Assembly (NCBI RefSeq): GCF_003387475.1
Contig: NZ_QUNO01000010.1
Location: 248,001 to 312,000 of the forward strand
From: Kutzneria buriramensis
Lineage (GTDB): Bacteria > Actinomycetota > Actinomycetes > Mycobacteriales > Pseudonocardiaceae
Direction: 5' to 3'
Length of the DNA stretch: 64,000 nucleotides
Part shown: piece after piece, positions 32,362 through 41,158 of the stretch
How positions within the stretch are numbered: position 1 is the first letter of the stretch
How the letters are laid out: every line of letters begins with the position of its first letter
Position numbers and translations under genes: made by a program
The notes under the pieces: model-generated
Databases searched by the model: none
Told to the model about the DNA's origin: nothing
The model's input: only the letters and a program-made list of their open reading frames with translations

Positions 32362-34491
32362 ATGACGGAGGCTCTCCCCCAATCGACGGCGTCCTATCCC
32401 CCGGCCGAGCGGCTGCCGCTCGTGGAGGACCTGCACGGACACGCTGTGTCCGACCCCTACCGCTGGCTGGAGGACCCGGCCGACGAGCGCACCGTCGCCT
32501 GGTCGGCCGCACAGGACACGCTCACGCGGTCATGGCTGGACGCGCTGCCGGGCCGCGAGGCGCTGCGGGGGCGCCTAGAGCGCCTGATGGCGGCCGGCAG
32601 CATCGGAACACCCGTCTGGCGCAGCGGCCGCGCCTTCTTCACCCGCCGCGACCCGGGCCAGGACCACGCCGCGCTGTGGCTGCGCGACCGCGACGGCAGC
32701 GAGCGCGTGCTGCTGGACGTCGCCGCCATCGACCCGTCGGGGCGCACCACCCTGGACAGCTGGTCGCCGAGCCGCGAGGGCGACCGGCTGGCATACCAGA
32801 TCTCGGTCGGCGGAAACGAGGAGTCGCTGCTGCACGTCCTGGACGTGGACAGCGGCGAGCTGCTCGACGGCCCGATCGACCGCTGCCGGTACAGCTCGAT
32901 CGGCTGGCTGCCGGGTGGCGAGGAGTTCTTCTACGTCCGCCGGCTGCCGACCGACCAGGTGCCCGCCGGCGAGGAGCTGTTCCACCGCCGGGTGTGGCGG
33001 CACCGGGTCGGCACGGACGCCGATCTCGACGTCAACGTGCACGGCGACGGCATGGACCCCACGTACTACTTCACGCTGTCCACATCGGAGGACGGCCACT
33101 GGCTGGTGGTCGACGGCCGCCGCGGCACCACGCAGCGCGAGGCCGTGTGGATCGCCGACCTCACCACGGACGAATTCGCGCTGACCGAGGTGCTGTCCGA
33201 CGCCGCCGGCGCGCGGTGTAACGCGTGGGTCGCTGGTGATGGCCGCCTGTACCTGCTGACGACGTTGGACGCCCCGCGCGGCCGGCTGTGCGTCACTGAC
33301 CCGCAGCGCCCCGGCAGTGAGCACTGGACGGAGTTGGTGGCGGAGGAGCCCGACTCCGTGCTGGAGAACGCCGAGTGGGTACGCCGCGACGAGGATCAAG
33401 GCGCCCTCCTCGTGTTGCAGCGCACACGACACGCAGTCTCGGAGCTGCACCTGCACGCGCCGTCGACCGGCGCGCGTGTCGGCCAAGTGCCGCTACCGAG
33501 CAAGGGCAGTCTGCACGGCATCACCATGACCGACGCACGGACCAGCGGCCGCGACGGCGTCATCTGGTTCGGCTGGACCGACTTCACGACGCCGGTGTGC
33601 GTGCGCACGTATCGCTTCGGCGCGACCGACACCGACCTGTGGGCGGCGGCGCCCGGCGCGGTGGACGTGCCGGACGTGCGCACCGAACAGCTGGAGTACA
33701 CCTCCAAGGACGGCACCGTGGTGCGCATGTTCGTCGTGTCGCCGCACGGCCGACCCAGTACGCCGCTGCCGACACTCGTGACCGGCTACGGCGGCTTCGC
33801 CATCTCACGGCGTCCCGGCTACAACAGCAGCGCGCTCGCATGGGTGCAGTCCGGCGGTGTGTGGGTCGTCGTGTCGCTGCGTGGCGGCAGCGAGGAAGGT
33901 GAGCAGTGGCACCAGGCCGGCATGCGCGACCGCAAGCAGAACGTCTTCGACGACTTCCACGCCGCCGCCGAGTACCTCATCCGTGACGGCTGGACCACGC
34001 CGGAGCAGCTGGCGATCCAGGGCGGCTCCAACGGTGGTCTGCTTGTCGGAGCGGCGTTGACCCAAAGGCCGGAGCTGTACCGCGCGGTGGTGTGTTCCGC
34101 GCCACTGCTGGACATGGTGCGCTACGAGAAGTTTCTGCTGGGCAGGCTGTGGGCGGAGGAGTACGGCAGCGCCGCCGTGCCCGAGGAGCTGGCTTGGCTG
34201 CTGGCCTACTCCCCGTACCATCGGGTGCTCGAGGAGGTCGAGTACCCGGCCGTGCTGTTCGCCGTCTTCGAGTCGGACAGCAGGGTGGACCCGAACCACG
34301 CCCGCAAGATGTGCGCAGCGTTGCAGCACGCCACCAGCGCGGACCCGACCAAGCACCCCGTGCTGATCCGTCGCGAGACCGAGGTCGGCCACGCGGCGCG
34401 CTCGGTGTCCCGCAGTGTCGCGCTCGCCGTCGACGAACTCGGCTTCCTCGCCAACGAGGTCGGTTTGGAGCTGGAGGAACCGAGTACATGA
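32362..34491 (+). CDS. Prolyl oligopeptidase family serine peptidase (S9A, oligopeptidase B-like)
   Basis: The protein has 709 residues with its ATG at 32362 (MTEALPQSTASYPPAERLPL). The N-terminal YRWLEDP signature leads into a seven-bladed propeller (residues ~75-430). The alpha/beta-hydrolase domain carries the nucleophile in IQGGSNGGLLVGAAL (Ser ~556), an Asp in ESDSRVDPNH, and the His in TEVGHAARS (~676). It cleaves short peptides after Pro or basic residues; the exact preference cannot be read from sequence. No signal peptide is seen, so it is cytosolic. The stop overlaps mscS by 4 bp (ATGA). The pair interrupts the HNH-glbO synteny. Confidence 0.94.
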   Translation: MTEALPQSTASYPPAERLPLVEDLHGHAVSDPYRWLEDPADERTVAWSAAQDTLTRSWLDALPGREALRGRLERLMAAGSIGTPVWRSGRAFFTRRDPGQDHAALWLRDRDGSERVLLDVAAIDPSGRTTLDSWSPSREGDRLAYQISVGGNEESLLHVLDVDSGELLDGPIDRCRYSSIGWLPGGEEFFYVRRLPTDQVPAGEELFHRRVWRHRVGTDADLDVNVHGDGMDPTYYFTLSTSEDGHWLVVDGRRGTTQREAVWIADLTTDEFALTEVLSDAAGARCNAWVAGDGRLYLLTTLDAPRGRLCVTDPQRPGSEHWTELVAEEPDSVLENAEWVRRDEDQGALLVLQRTRHAVSELHLHAPSTGARVGQVPLPSKGSLHGITMTDARTSGRDGVIWFGWTDFTTPVCVRTYRFGATDTDLWAAAPGAVDVPDVRTEQLEYTSKDGTVVRMFVVSPHGRPSTPLPTLVTGYGGFAISRRPGYNSSALAWVQSGGVWVVVSLRGGSEEGEQWHQAGMRDRKQNVFDDFHAAAEYLIRDGWTTPEQLAIQGGSNGGLLVGAALTQRPELYRAVVCSAPLLDMVRYEKFLLGRLWAEEYGSAAVPEELAWLLAYSPYHRVLEEVEYPAVLFAVFESDSRVDPNHARKMCAALQHATSADPTKHPVLIRRETEVGHAARSVSRSVALAVDELGFLANEVGLELEEPST

Positions 34492-35474
34492 CCGGGCAGG
34501 GCACCAACGTGGTCAGGGCGGCGAGCTGGTTCGCCGACAACTGGCCAGTGTTAGTCGCTGGGGCCATCCAGATCGCGATCATCCTGGCGATAGCCGTGGT
34601 GGTCCGGCTGGTGGTCCACCGGATGATCGACAAGTTCACTCAGGGCAACGGCGAGATGCCGCCGCTGCTCAAGCCGCTGAAGGAGCGGGCGCCGCAACTG
34701 CCCGCCCCGCAGCGGTCGGAGCGGCGCAGGCAGCGGGCCAAGACCATCGGCTCGGTGCTCAAGTCCGTGACCACGCTGCTGACCGCCGGGATCGCGTTCC
34801 TGATGATCCTCCAGCAGTTCCGGATCGACATCACGCCGATAATCGCCTCGGCCGGGGTGCTCGGCGTCGCGATCGGTTTCGGCGCCCAGTCGCTGGTCAG
34901 GGACTTCCTGTCCGGCATCTTCATGATGTTGGAGGACCAGTACGGCGTCGGCGACGTGATCGACGCCGGCCAGGCCACCGGCACCGTGGAGTCGGTCGGC
35001 CTGCGCGTCACGACGCTGCGCGACGTCAACGGAACCGTCTGGTACGTGCGCAACGGCGAGATCGTGCGGATCGGCAACTCCAGCCAGGGCTTCGCGGTCG
35101 CCGTCGTGGACGTGCCGTTCGGCCACGGCAGCGTGGACCAGGCGCTGACGATCCTCGGCGAGACCGCCGAGGCCGCGGTGGCCGAGACACCGCTGGCCGA
35201 CGACGTGATGGACGCCCCGCAGGTGCTGGGCGTGGAGAAGGTCACGTCCGAGGGCATCACGCTGCGGATGACGGTCAAGGTGCGGCCCGGGCGGCAGTGG
35301 GCCACCCAGCGGGCGCTGCGGGCCCGGATCATGGGCGCGTTCGTCGCGGCGGGCATCGAGCCGCCGTTCGTGCGCACGCCGCCCAAGATCGAGGACGAGC
35401 CCAAGAAGCCGGCGCCGGCCCGGCCGCGGCCCACCGGCTTCGACGACGCCAAGTCGTCCGACCAGGACGGCTGA
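34488..35474 (+). CDS. Small-conductance mechanosensitive channel (MscS family)
   Basis: The protein has 328 residues with its ATG overlapping the peptidase stop. TM1 is at residues ~18-42 (PVLVAGAIQIAIILAIAVVV), TM2 around 85-110, and the pore helix region IIASAGVLGVAIGFGAQSLV is the MscS Gly/Ala-rich signature. VRDFLSGIFMMLEDQYGVGD and TTLRDVNGTVWYVRNGEIVR form the beta domain. An unusual Lys/Pro/Arg-rich insert lies between TM1 and TM2 (LKERAPQLPAPQRSERRRQR). The C-terminal ~40 residues are disordered (PKKPAPARPRPTGF). It is expected to open under membrane tension in hypo-osmotic shock. Confidence 0.94.
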   Translation: MTGQGTNVVRAASWFADNWPVLVAGAIQIAIILAIAVVVRLVVHRMIDKFTQGNGEMPPLLKPLKERAPQLPAPQRSERRRQRAKTIGSVLKSVTTLLTAGIAFLMILQQFRIDITPIIASAGVLGVAIGFGAQSLVRDFLSGIFMMLEDQYGVGDVIDAGQATGTVESVGLRVTTLRDVNGTVWYVRNGEIVRIGNSSQGFAVAVVDVPFGHGSVDQALTILGETAEAAVAETPLADDVMDAPQVLGVEKVTSEGITLRMTVKVRPGRQWATQRALRARIMGAFVAAGIEPPFVRTPPKIEDEPKKPAPARPRPTGFDDAKSSDQDG

Positions 35475-35504
35475 GCGTCACGCGCGAGTGCGAGGATTGA
35501 GGAC

Positions 35505-35888
35505 GTGGGACAGCCGCAGAACTTCTACGAGGCCGTCGGCGGCGAGGAGACCTTCCGCCGCATCGTCGGCCGCTTCTACGCCGAGGTCGCCAAGGACGAG
35601 GTGCTCCGCCCGCTCTATCCGGAGGAGGACCTCGGGCCGGCCGAGGAGCGTCTGCGGCTGTTCCTGATCCAGTACTGGGGCGGCCCCCACACGTACTCCG
35701 ACCTGCGCGGACACCCCCGGCTGCGGATGCGGCACATGCCGTTCACGGTCGGCCCGATCCAGCGGGACGCCTGGCTGCGGTGCATGCGGATCGCCGTCGA
35801 CGAGGCCGGTCTGGCCGAGCCGGAGCGCCAGCAGCTGTGGGACTACCTGGAGATGGCGGCGAACAGCCTGCTCAACACCTGGGTGTGA
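35505..35888 (+). CDS. glbO: Group II truncated hemoglobin TrHbO
   Basis: The protein has 127 residues with a GTG start. [20 protein letters not shown] is the truncated-globin A-B region, and [20 protein letters not shown] with the proximal-His segment [11 protein letters not shown] is the TrHbO hallmark. The distal-pocket Trp(G8) appears in RDAWLRCM. It binds O2, CO and NO and is thought to help oxidative or nitrosative tolerance at the membrane. Downstream aglA and the upstream HNH gene preserve the glbO-aglA (Rv2470-Rv2471) order. Confidence 0.95.
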   Translation: MGQPQNFYEAVGGEETFRRIVGRFYAEVAKDEVLRPLYPEEDLGPAEERLRLFLIQYWGGPHTYSDLRGHPRLRMRHMPFTVGPIQRDAWLRCMRIAVDEAGLAEPERQQLWDYLEMAANSLLNTWV

Positions 35889-35990
35889 GGTCCTGGTGAG
35901 ATCGATCACTGGGCGGCTGACCACGGTTTTCCGGATGGCGTAACCCATCAGGGGACAACCAATCCCGGACGGATGGCAGGATGACACCCT

Positions 35991-37586
35991 GTGCGACGAT
36001 CCGCTGACGTTCATGCCGAGATCGCCGAGAAGTCGGCTTGGTGGCGCGGCGCGGTGTTCTACCAGGTGTACGTCCGGTCCTTCGCGGATTCCGACGGCGA
36101 CGGCGTCGGCGATCTGGAGGGCATCCGCTCCCGGCTGGGGTACCTGGAGCTGCTCGGGGTCGACGCGCTCTGGCTGACGCCGTTCTACCGGTCGCCGATG
36201 GCCGACCACGGCTACGACGTCGCCGACCCGCGGGACGTCGATCCGCTCTTCGGCGATCTCGCGGCGTTCGACCGCCTGGTGGCGGACGCGCACAGCTGCG
36301 GCATCAAGGTCACCGTCGACCTGGTGCCCAACCACACCAGCGACCAGCACGAGTGGTTCCAGGCCGCGCTGCGGGCCGGGCCCGGCAGCCCCGAACGCGA
36401 GCGGTACCACTTCCGGGAGGGGCGCGGAGGCGACGGTTCGCTGCCGCCCAACAACTGGACCAGTGTGTTCGGCGGGCCGGCGTGGACGCGGGTCGCCGAC
36501 GGGCAGTGGTACCTGCACCTGTTCGCGCCGCAGCAGCCGGACCTGAACTGGACCAATGCCGATGTCCGGGCGGACCTCGAGCGCAGCCTCCGGTTCTGGC
36601 TGGACCGCGGTGCCGACGGCTTCCGTATCGATGTGGCGCACGGCATGGCCAAGCCGTACGGGTTGCCCGACATGGACCCGCGGGCCGACCGCGGTTCCGG
36701 GGTGCTGCACGACAACGCGCTCGACCCGCGGTTCGACGACGACGGCGTGCACGAGATCCACCGGATGATCCGCAAGGTGCTCGACGAGTACCCCAACGCG
36801 ATGGCCGTCGGCGAGATCTGGGTCAAGGAGAACGAGCGGTTCACCCGCTACCTGCGCGCCGACGAGTTACACCTGGGCTTCAACTTCCGGCTGGTCGAGG
36901 CCGAGTTCGACGCGGATTCGGTGCGGACGGCCATCGACTCCTCGCTGGCCGCCGTGACCTACGTCGACTCGCCCGCGACCTGGACCCTGTCCAACCACGA
37001 CGTCGTCCGGCACGTCAGCCGCTACGGCGACGGAGAGCTCGGCCGGCAGCGGGCGCGGGCGATGGCCCTGGTCGAACTGGCGCTGCCCGGCGTCGTGTAC
37101 GTGTACAACGGCGAGGAACTCGGGCTTCCCAACGTCGAACTGCCGGACTGGGCGCTCCAGGACCCGATCTGGATCCGGTCCGGGCACATCGAGCGTGGCC
37201 GCGACGGTTGCCGCGTGCCGATCCCGTGGGAGGGCGACCAGCCTCCGTTCGGTTTCTCGACCGGCGCCGCGACGTGGCTGCCCATGCCGCACGAGTGGGC
37301 CCGGCTCACCGTCGAATCGCAGCTGGAGGACCCCGGCTCGATGCTGTCGCTCTACCGGCAGGCTCTGGAGCTCCGCAAGACGCATCCGGCGTTCGGCGGG
37401 GAGAACCTCGAGTGGTATGGCGCTCCGCCCGGGTGCTTCGCGTTCCGACGCAAGGGCGGCGGGCTGATCTGCGCCCTGAACACGGGGAGCGCGCCGGTGC
37501 CGCTGCCGCCGGGACAGGTGCTGCTGGCCAGCGGGCCGATGGCGGCTGATCTCCTGCCGCCGGACACGGCCGTCTGGCTGGTCTGA
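35991..37586 (+). CDS. aglA: GH13 alpha-glucosidase / oligo-1,6-glucosidase type
   Basis: The protein has 531 residues with a GTG start. The (beta/alpha)8 barrel begins WWRGAVFYQVYVRSFADSDG. Conserved region I is DLVPNHTSDQH and region II is GFRIDVAHGMA (nucleophile Asp). Region III is AVGEIWV (acid/base Glu) and region IV is LSNHDVVRH (transition-state Asp). The C-terminal beta-domain ends the protein. The family hydrolyses alpha-glucosidic bonds of maltose, trehalose or isomaltose; the substrate is not certain. It is intracellular, with no signal peptide. It is the orthologue by position of M. tuberculosis aglA. Confidence 0.94.
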   Translation: MRRSADVHAEIAEKSAWWRGAVFYQVYVRSFADSDGDGVGDLEGIRSRLGYLELLGVDALWLTPFYRSPMADHGYDVADPRDVDPLFGDLAAFDRLVADAHSCGIKVTVDLVPNHTSDQHEWFQAALRAGPGSPERERYHFREGRGGDGSLPPNNWTSVFGGPAWTRVADGQWYLHLFAPQQPDLNWTNADVRADLERSLRFWLDRGADGFRIDVAHGMAKPYGLPDMDPRADRGSGVLHDNALDPRFDDDGVHEIHRMIRKVLDEYPNAMAVGEIWVKENERFTRYLRADELHLGFNFRLVEAEFDADSVRTAIDSSLAAVTYVDSPATWTLSNHDVVRHVSRYGDGELGRQRARAMALVELALPGVVYVYNGEELGLPNVELPDWALQDPIWIRSGHIERGRDGCRVPIPWEGDQPPFGFSTGAATWLPMPHEWARLTVESQLEDPGSMLSLYRQALELRKTHPAFGGENLEWYGAPPGCFAFRRKGGGLICALNTGSAPVPLPPGQVLLASGPMAADLLPPDTAVWLV

Positions 37587-37764
37587 GCCGGGTCTGGCTG
37601 GTCCAGACTTCTGCCGACTTCCGGCGTCCCAGTGCGCCCTTTCCCGCCCTCCTGTCCCCCCGTCGCTGACCGGCCCGTCCGAATCGCTCGCTTGTTCTGC
37701 CTCGACCGGTGCCGTTCACCGGCCGTTCCGACCACGTTGACACGCGGCGGTTAGCTTGCCGGCC

Positions 37765-39591
37765 ATGACCGACTCAAGTCGTCGCAGTTTCCTGCGCGGT
37801 GCAGGGCTTATCGGCGCGGGCGTCGCGGCGACCGGCGCGCTCGGCGCCGTGTCCGCGGCCGCCGCCCCGTCCGGCTGGTGCCCCGACCCGAACGACCCGC
37901 GCTTCACGCTCGTCGTCATGCCCGACACGCAGTACCTGTTCGACGAGGACCGCGGCGACGCCGCACCGCTGGACGCCTCTCTGCGCTACGTGCTCGACGG
38001 CGGCGATGACAACGTTGTCTTCCTGTCGCATCTCGGTGACCTCACCGAGCACGGCGAGGCCGGCGAGATCGCCCAGATCGGCCACTCGTTCCAGGCGCTC
38101 GACCGCAACCGGGTCGGCTACAGCGTGCTGGCCGGCAACCACGACGTGAACTCGTCCACCAACGACCAGCGCGGCGGCACGCCGTGGCTGTCGACGTTCG
38201 GCCCGCAGCGATTCCGCAGTTCGCCGACGTTCCGGGGTTCGTCGAAGGACGGCTACAACAGCTACCACGTGTTCCGCGCCGGCGGCCGCGACTGGCTCGT
38301 CCTGGCGCTGGACTGGCGGCTCTCGCCGGCCGGCTTCGACTGGGCGCGGTCGGTCATTCGGCAGCACCCGAAGACGCCGGTCATCCTCACCACCCACGAA
38401 CTCGCCTACGCCGACGACTCCGGGCAGGCCAGCCTCTCCGACTACGGCCAGCAGCTGTGGGACCAGCTCATCAGCGACAACGACCAGATCTTCCTCACCC
38501 TCAACGGCCACTTCTGGCCGCCGGGCCGCGCCGTGCTGCGCAACAAGGCCGGGCACGACGTCCACGTGCACATCACCAACTACCAGGACCATTTCTACGG
38601 CGGCAGCGCCATGATCCGGCTCTACCGCTTCGACCTGGCCCGCAACGTGATCGACGTGTCGACCATCTCGCCCTGGCTGCTGGCCCAGAACTCGTCGCGG
38701 TTGAACGAGCTGGACCGGCGCGAGATCGAGCTGACCGGTCCGGTCAACCGGTTCACGCTCGACATCGACTTCACCGCCCGGTTCAGCGGCTTCGCCCCGG
38801 TGCCGCCGCCGGTCGCCCGGCCGGCGAGGGACGTGCTGATTCCCGGCACGCTCGCCTACTGGCGGTTCGACGGCGGTCCGACCGCCGGCACGCCGGTCGC
38901 CGACGGACTGGTGCAACGCGACCTCTCGGGTCACGGCAACGACCTGACCCGCGTGACGATGCCCGGCAGCAATGCGTCCGCGCTCAGCTGGTCCGCCGAC
39001 TTCCACCCCGGCGCCCCGGCTCACGGCAGTCTCCGGTTCGACGGCGGCAAGAACCCCGGCCACGGCGCGTACCTGAAGACCGTCGACAACGCACCGCTCA
39101 ATTCCGCCGACTTCCAGCACGGCTACACCATCGAGGCCTTCGTCAAGGTCCCCGGCGACTTCAAGAACGGCCTGCACGCCTGGTGCGGCATCTTCTCCCG
39201 GCTTTGCCGCGGCGGTGATGCCGGCAAGACCGGCGACGACCCGCTCGAGCCGGCCGCCACCCTGGCGCTGTCCGACGGCGCCCAGTTCCAGTGGGCCGTC
39301 TTCCCTCTCAACCAGAACGGCATCTCCACCTGCTGGGGCCACGAGCTGCCACTCGACCAGTGGTGGCACGTCGCCCTAGTCAATGATGGTCAACACTCGT
39401 CAATGTTCGTCGAGGGTTGTCAAGTGTTGAGGAATCCCAGGACCCCAGCCGTCGGCATCTCCGGCACAGGCAACTGGCTGCTCGGCGCCTACGACTACGA
39501 CCGCACCGTCGACCAGGGCTTCTACGGTTGGATCGGCGACGTCCGGATCGTCAACCGAGCCCTCTCCACGCACGAGTTCATGCTCCGCTGA
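37765..39591 (+). CDS. Tat-exported metallophosphoesterase with C-terminal LamG-like domain
   Basis: The protein has 608 residues with its ATG at 37765. The signal is twin-arginine type: SSRRSFLRGAGLIGAGVAAT with an AAAAP cleavage site. The calcineurin-like domain (~residues 40-300) carries the metal motifs in order: MPDTQYL (D-x-Q variant of DxH), LGDLTEHG, AGNHDV, TTHE and NGHFWP. Residues ~370-600 are a laminin-G/concanavalin-like jelly roll (TLAYWRFDGGPT, YTIEAFVKVPG, WHVALVND, GWIGDVRIVNRAL). Extracellular phosphodiesterase or nucleotidase activity on a bound polymer is inferred. The segment at 39379-39432 uses AT-rich codons unlike the rest of the gene. Confidence 0.9.
   Translation: MTDSSRRSFLRGAGLIGAGVAATGALGAVSAAAAPSGWCPDPNDPRFTLVVMPDTQYLFDEDRGDAAPLDASLRYVLDGGDDNVVFLSHLGDLTEHGEAGEIAQIGHSFQALDRNRVGYSVLAGNHDVNSSTNDQRGGTPWLSTFGPQRFRSSPTFRGSSKDGYNSYHVFRAGGRDWLVLALDWRLSPAGFDWARSVIRQHPKTPVILTTHELAYADDSGQASLSDYGQQLWDQLISDNDQIFLTLNGHFWPPGRAVLRNKAGHDVHVHITNYQDHFYGGSAMIRLYRFDLARNVIDVSTISPWLLAQNSSRLNELDRREIELTGPVNRFTLDIDFTARFSGFAPVPPPVARPARDVLIPGTLAYWRFDGGPTAGTPVADGLVQRDLSGHGNDLTRVTMPGSNASALSWSADFHPGAPAHGSLRFDGGKNPGHGAYLKTVDNAPLNSADFQHGYTIEAFVKVPGDFKNGLHAWCGIFSRLCRGGDAGKTGDDPLEPAATLALSDGAQFQWAVFPLNQNGISTCWGHELPLDQWWHVALVNDGQHSSMFVEGCQVLRNPRTPAVGISGTGNWLLGAYDYDRTVDQGFYGWIGDVRIVNRALSTHEFMLR
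39379..39432. repeat. Three 18-bp TTGAC/GTCAA-flavoured units inside the LamG-coding region
   Basis: GTCAATGATGGTCAACAC, TCGTCAATGTTCGTCGAG and GGTTGTCAAGTGTTGAGG follow each other without gaps. The stretch uses AAT, GAT, GGT, CAA, TCA, TGT, TTG and AGG codons that are rare in neighbouring genes. Similarity to the other arrays is by period and GTCAA core only, so the assignment is tentative. Confidence 0.35.
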
Positions 39592-39604
39592 CGAAGACCC
39601 CGAC

Positions 39605-39730
39605 TTCACCGAACTCCTCGATTTCGCCGACCACCTCAACCTCGTCGCCACTGCTCGCTTTCGCACACAGCTCGGCAACATCGTTGAAGTCGGCACCGTC
39701 GTTGAAGTCGGCATCATCGATCAGTTGAGC
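39605..39730. repeat. Seven degenerate 18-bp units after the metallophosphoesterase gene, in a 363-bp spacer
   Basis: Units start at 39605, 39623, 39641, 39659, 39677, 39695 and 39713. The fifth and sixth are nearly identical (AACATCGTTGAAGTCGGC and ACCGTCGTTGAAGTCGGC). The first (TTCACCGAACTCCTCGAT) matches a sequence at about 39931-39952. One frame stays open through the whole array (DFTELLDFADHLN...VEVGTVVEVG) but has no start codon. The remainder of the spacer, 39731-39930, shows no gene. Confidence 0.6.
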
Positions 39731-39954
39731 TGACCGGCCTTCTCAACCACGCAGGTCAGCCAACCACGCCGGTCAGCTCGGCGGCGTCCGCCATCGCGGT
39801 CGCTGCTGAGCTGCCTGGCGTCGTTCAACCGATGCGGATTGCTCTCGGCCGGCCCGCAGTCGTCCATCGAGCTCAACCTGCCCTGCCCACCTGACTTCAT
39901 CGATTAGCCAGCGTTCGACGACCAGCTGTACTTCGCCCGAACTGCTCGATTTCG

Positions 39955-40590
39955 TCAGACCAGCAGTGGGAGCAACGCGTGACGTCGGCGGACCACCGCG
40001 CCGAACATGGCGTCAATCCGCAACCACGAGTCGGTCGCAGTGACGCGCACATCGCCGCCCGTGTCGCCGCCACCGAGGAAACCCATTCCGGACAGCGCGA
40101 ACAGACAACGCAGCGGAATTTTCACGTCCAACCCGCTGCCACTGACCGTCAGCACCGTCTGGTCCAGCAGCGACGCCGGCGGTGTCCCATGCGGACCCGA
40201 GTTCTCCCGCGCGACCGCAACGCCCTGGTCGGCCAACTCTGTCACCACGGTCACCGGCAGGTTGTCGACCTGCTTCCAGCCGTCCGCCGGCGGCAGCGCA
40301 CTGCGCCACAGCAGATCCTTCGACGCGCCCGGATCCACCCGATCGCCACGCAGAATCGCCAGGCCGGACAGCAATTCGCTGCCCGCCACGGCCACGTCGG
40401 AGGGCGTGACCGAGCCGGCTACCGACCGCGTTGCCAAGACGTCGAACGGTGTCGCCACCCAGGCCTCGACCCGGTCTTCGGCACGGGCCCGCAGCCGCAC
40501 GATCCCCTGCTGGTCCAGACGGACAGCTCGGGCTACGAAGGCGCCGAGGTCGTCACGCTCGGACGTGTCGGCGAAAACCAACTCAGCCAC
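39955..40590 (-). CDS. Conserved actinobacterial protein (Rv2474c position, EspG-like)
   Basis: The protein has 211 residues. The GTG at 40590 (VAELVFADTSERD) is chosen because GGAGG lies 6 nt upstream; a longer frame begins at 40626. It overlaps the thioesterase gene by 8 bp. Regions DDLGAFVARAVRLDQQGIVR, GATPFDVLATR-like VATPFDVLATRSVAGSV, and GWKQVDNLPVTVVTELADQG give a mixed alpha/beta protein resembling the EspG/secretion-associated fold seen in many actinomycetes, which is a weak call. Size (211 against ~217) and order (Rv2474c-Rv2475c-Rv2476c) support orthology to Rv2474c. The function is unknown. The 3' end (39955-39975) touches repeat-like DNA. Confidence 0.75.
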   Translation of the reverse strand: MAELVFADTSERDDLGAFVARAVRLDQQGIVRLRARAEDRVEAWVATPFDVLATRSVAGSVTPSDVAVAGSELLSGLAILRGDRVDPGASKDLLWRSALPPADGWKQVDNLPVTVVTELADQGVAVARENSGPHGTPPASLLDQTVLTVSGSGLDVKIPLRCLFALSGMGFLGGGDTGGDVRVTATDSWLRIDAMFGAVVRRRHALLPLLV

Positions 40591-41020
40591 GTGCGCCTCC
40601 GGAATGCCAGCTCGCGAGAAAGTCACGCTCCGCGTCGGTCAACCGGCGGGGTCGCGTCTCCTCGACGTCGTACGCGCAGATCAACGTCTCCGCGGTGACC
40701 GCGACGGTCGACGAACCGTTCCCACCAATGCGCACGGAATAGTCCAGAACGAACGAGGAAGCCTTCAGATCGCGCACCGACATCTCGATGTCGACCGATC
40801 CTCCGTCGAACACCAGCGGAACGCGATAGTCCACGGCCAGTTTGACCACGACCATGCCCCGGGACATGTCCAGCAGGCCCTGTCGGGCCGCCTCGGTGAA
40901 CACGAGGGCGACCCGCGCCTCTTCGAGAAGGGTGACCGTGTTCGCGTGGTTGACGTGCCCGTAGGCATCCATGTCGGACCACCGCGGTCGCACCTGCGCG
41001 ACGAAGACACCCAACGACAA
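40583..41020 (-). CDS. Hotdog-fold acyl-CoA thioesterase (Rv2475c position)
   Basis: The protein has 145 residues. The start is a TTG at 41020, with a second TTG at 41014 that has better spacing (8 nt) from GGGAGG; either is possible. RPRWSDMDAYGHVNHANTVT is the 4-hydroxybenzoyl-CoA thioesterase motif, with the catalytic Asp in WSDMDAYGHVNH. LLEEARVALVF and VVVKLAVDYRVPL complete the 4HBT fold. It likely hydrolyses acyl-CoAs of unknown chain type. It is followed by the Rv2474c-like gene with an 8-bp overlap. Confidence 0.92.
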   Translation of the reverse strand: MSLGVFVAQVRPRWSDMDAYGHVNHANTVTLLEEARVALVFTEAARQGLLDMSRGMVVVKLAVDYRVPLVFDGGSVDIEMSVRDLKASSFVLDYSVRIGGNGSSTVAVTAETLICAYDVEETRPRRLTDAERDFLASWHSGGARG

Positions 41021-41158
41021 CGCCTCCCTGGCTGATGCCCAGATCCAGCATTCGATCCTACTCAGCCAGCTCCGCGGCCATTTTCCGGACAGCAGCCACT
41101 GACGAGCGAGGCTCCGCGAGCGATGCGCACCCGCGGAGCCTCCATTCGTCCACCGATC

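Noticed and set aside
32362-34491. Prolyl oligopeptidase as processing protease for the GIRVN-repeat peptide
   Set aside because: The repeat units contain no proline and an HNH gene on the other strand separates the two; cleavage after Arg is possible for oligopeptidase B-like enzymes but is only speculation.
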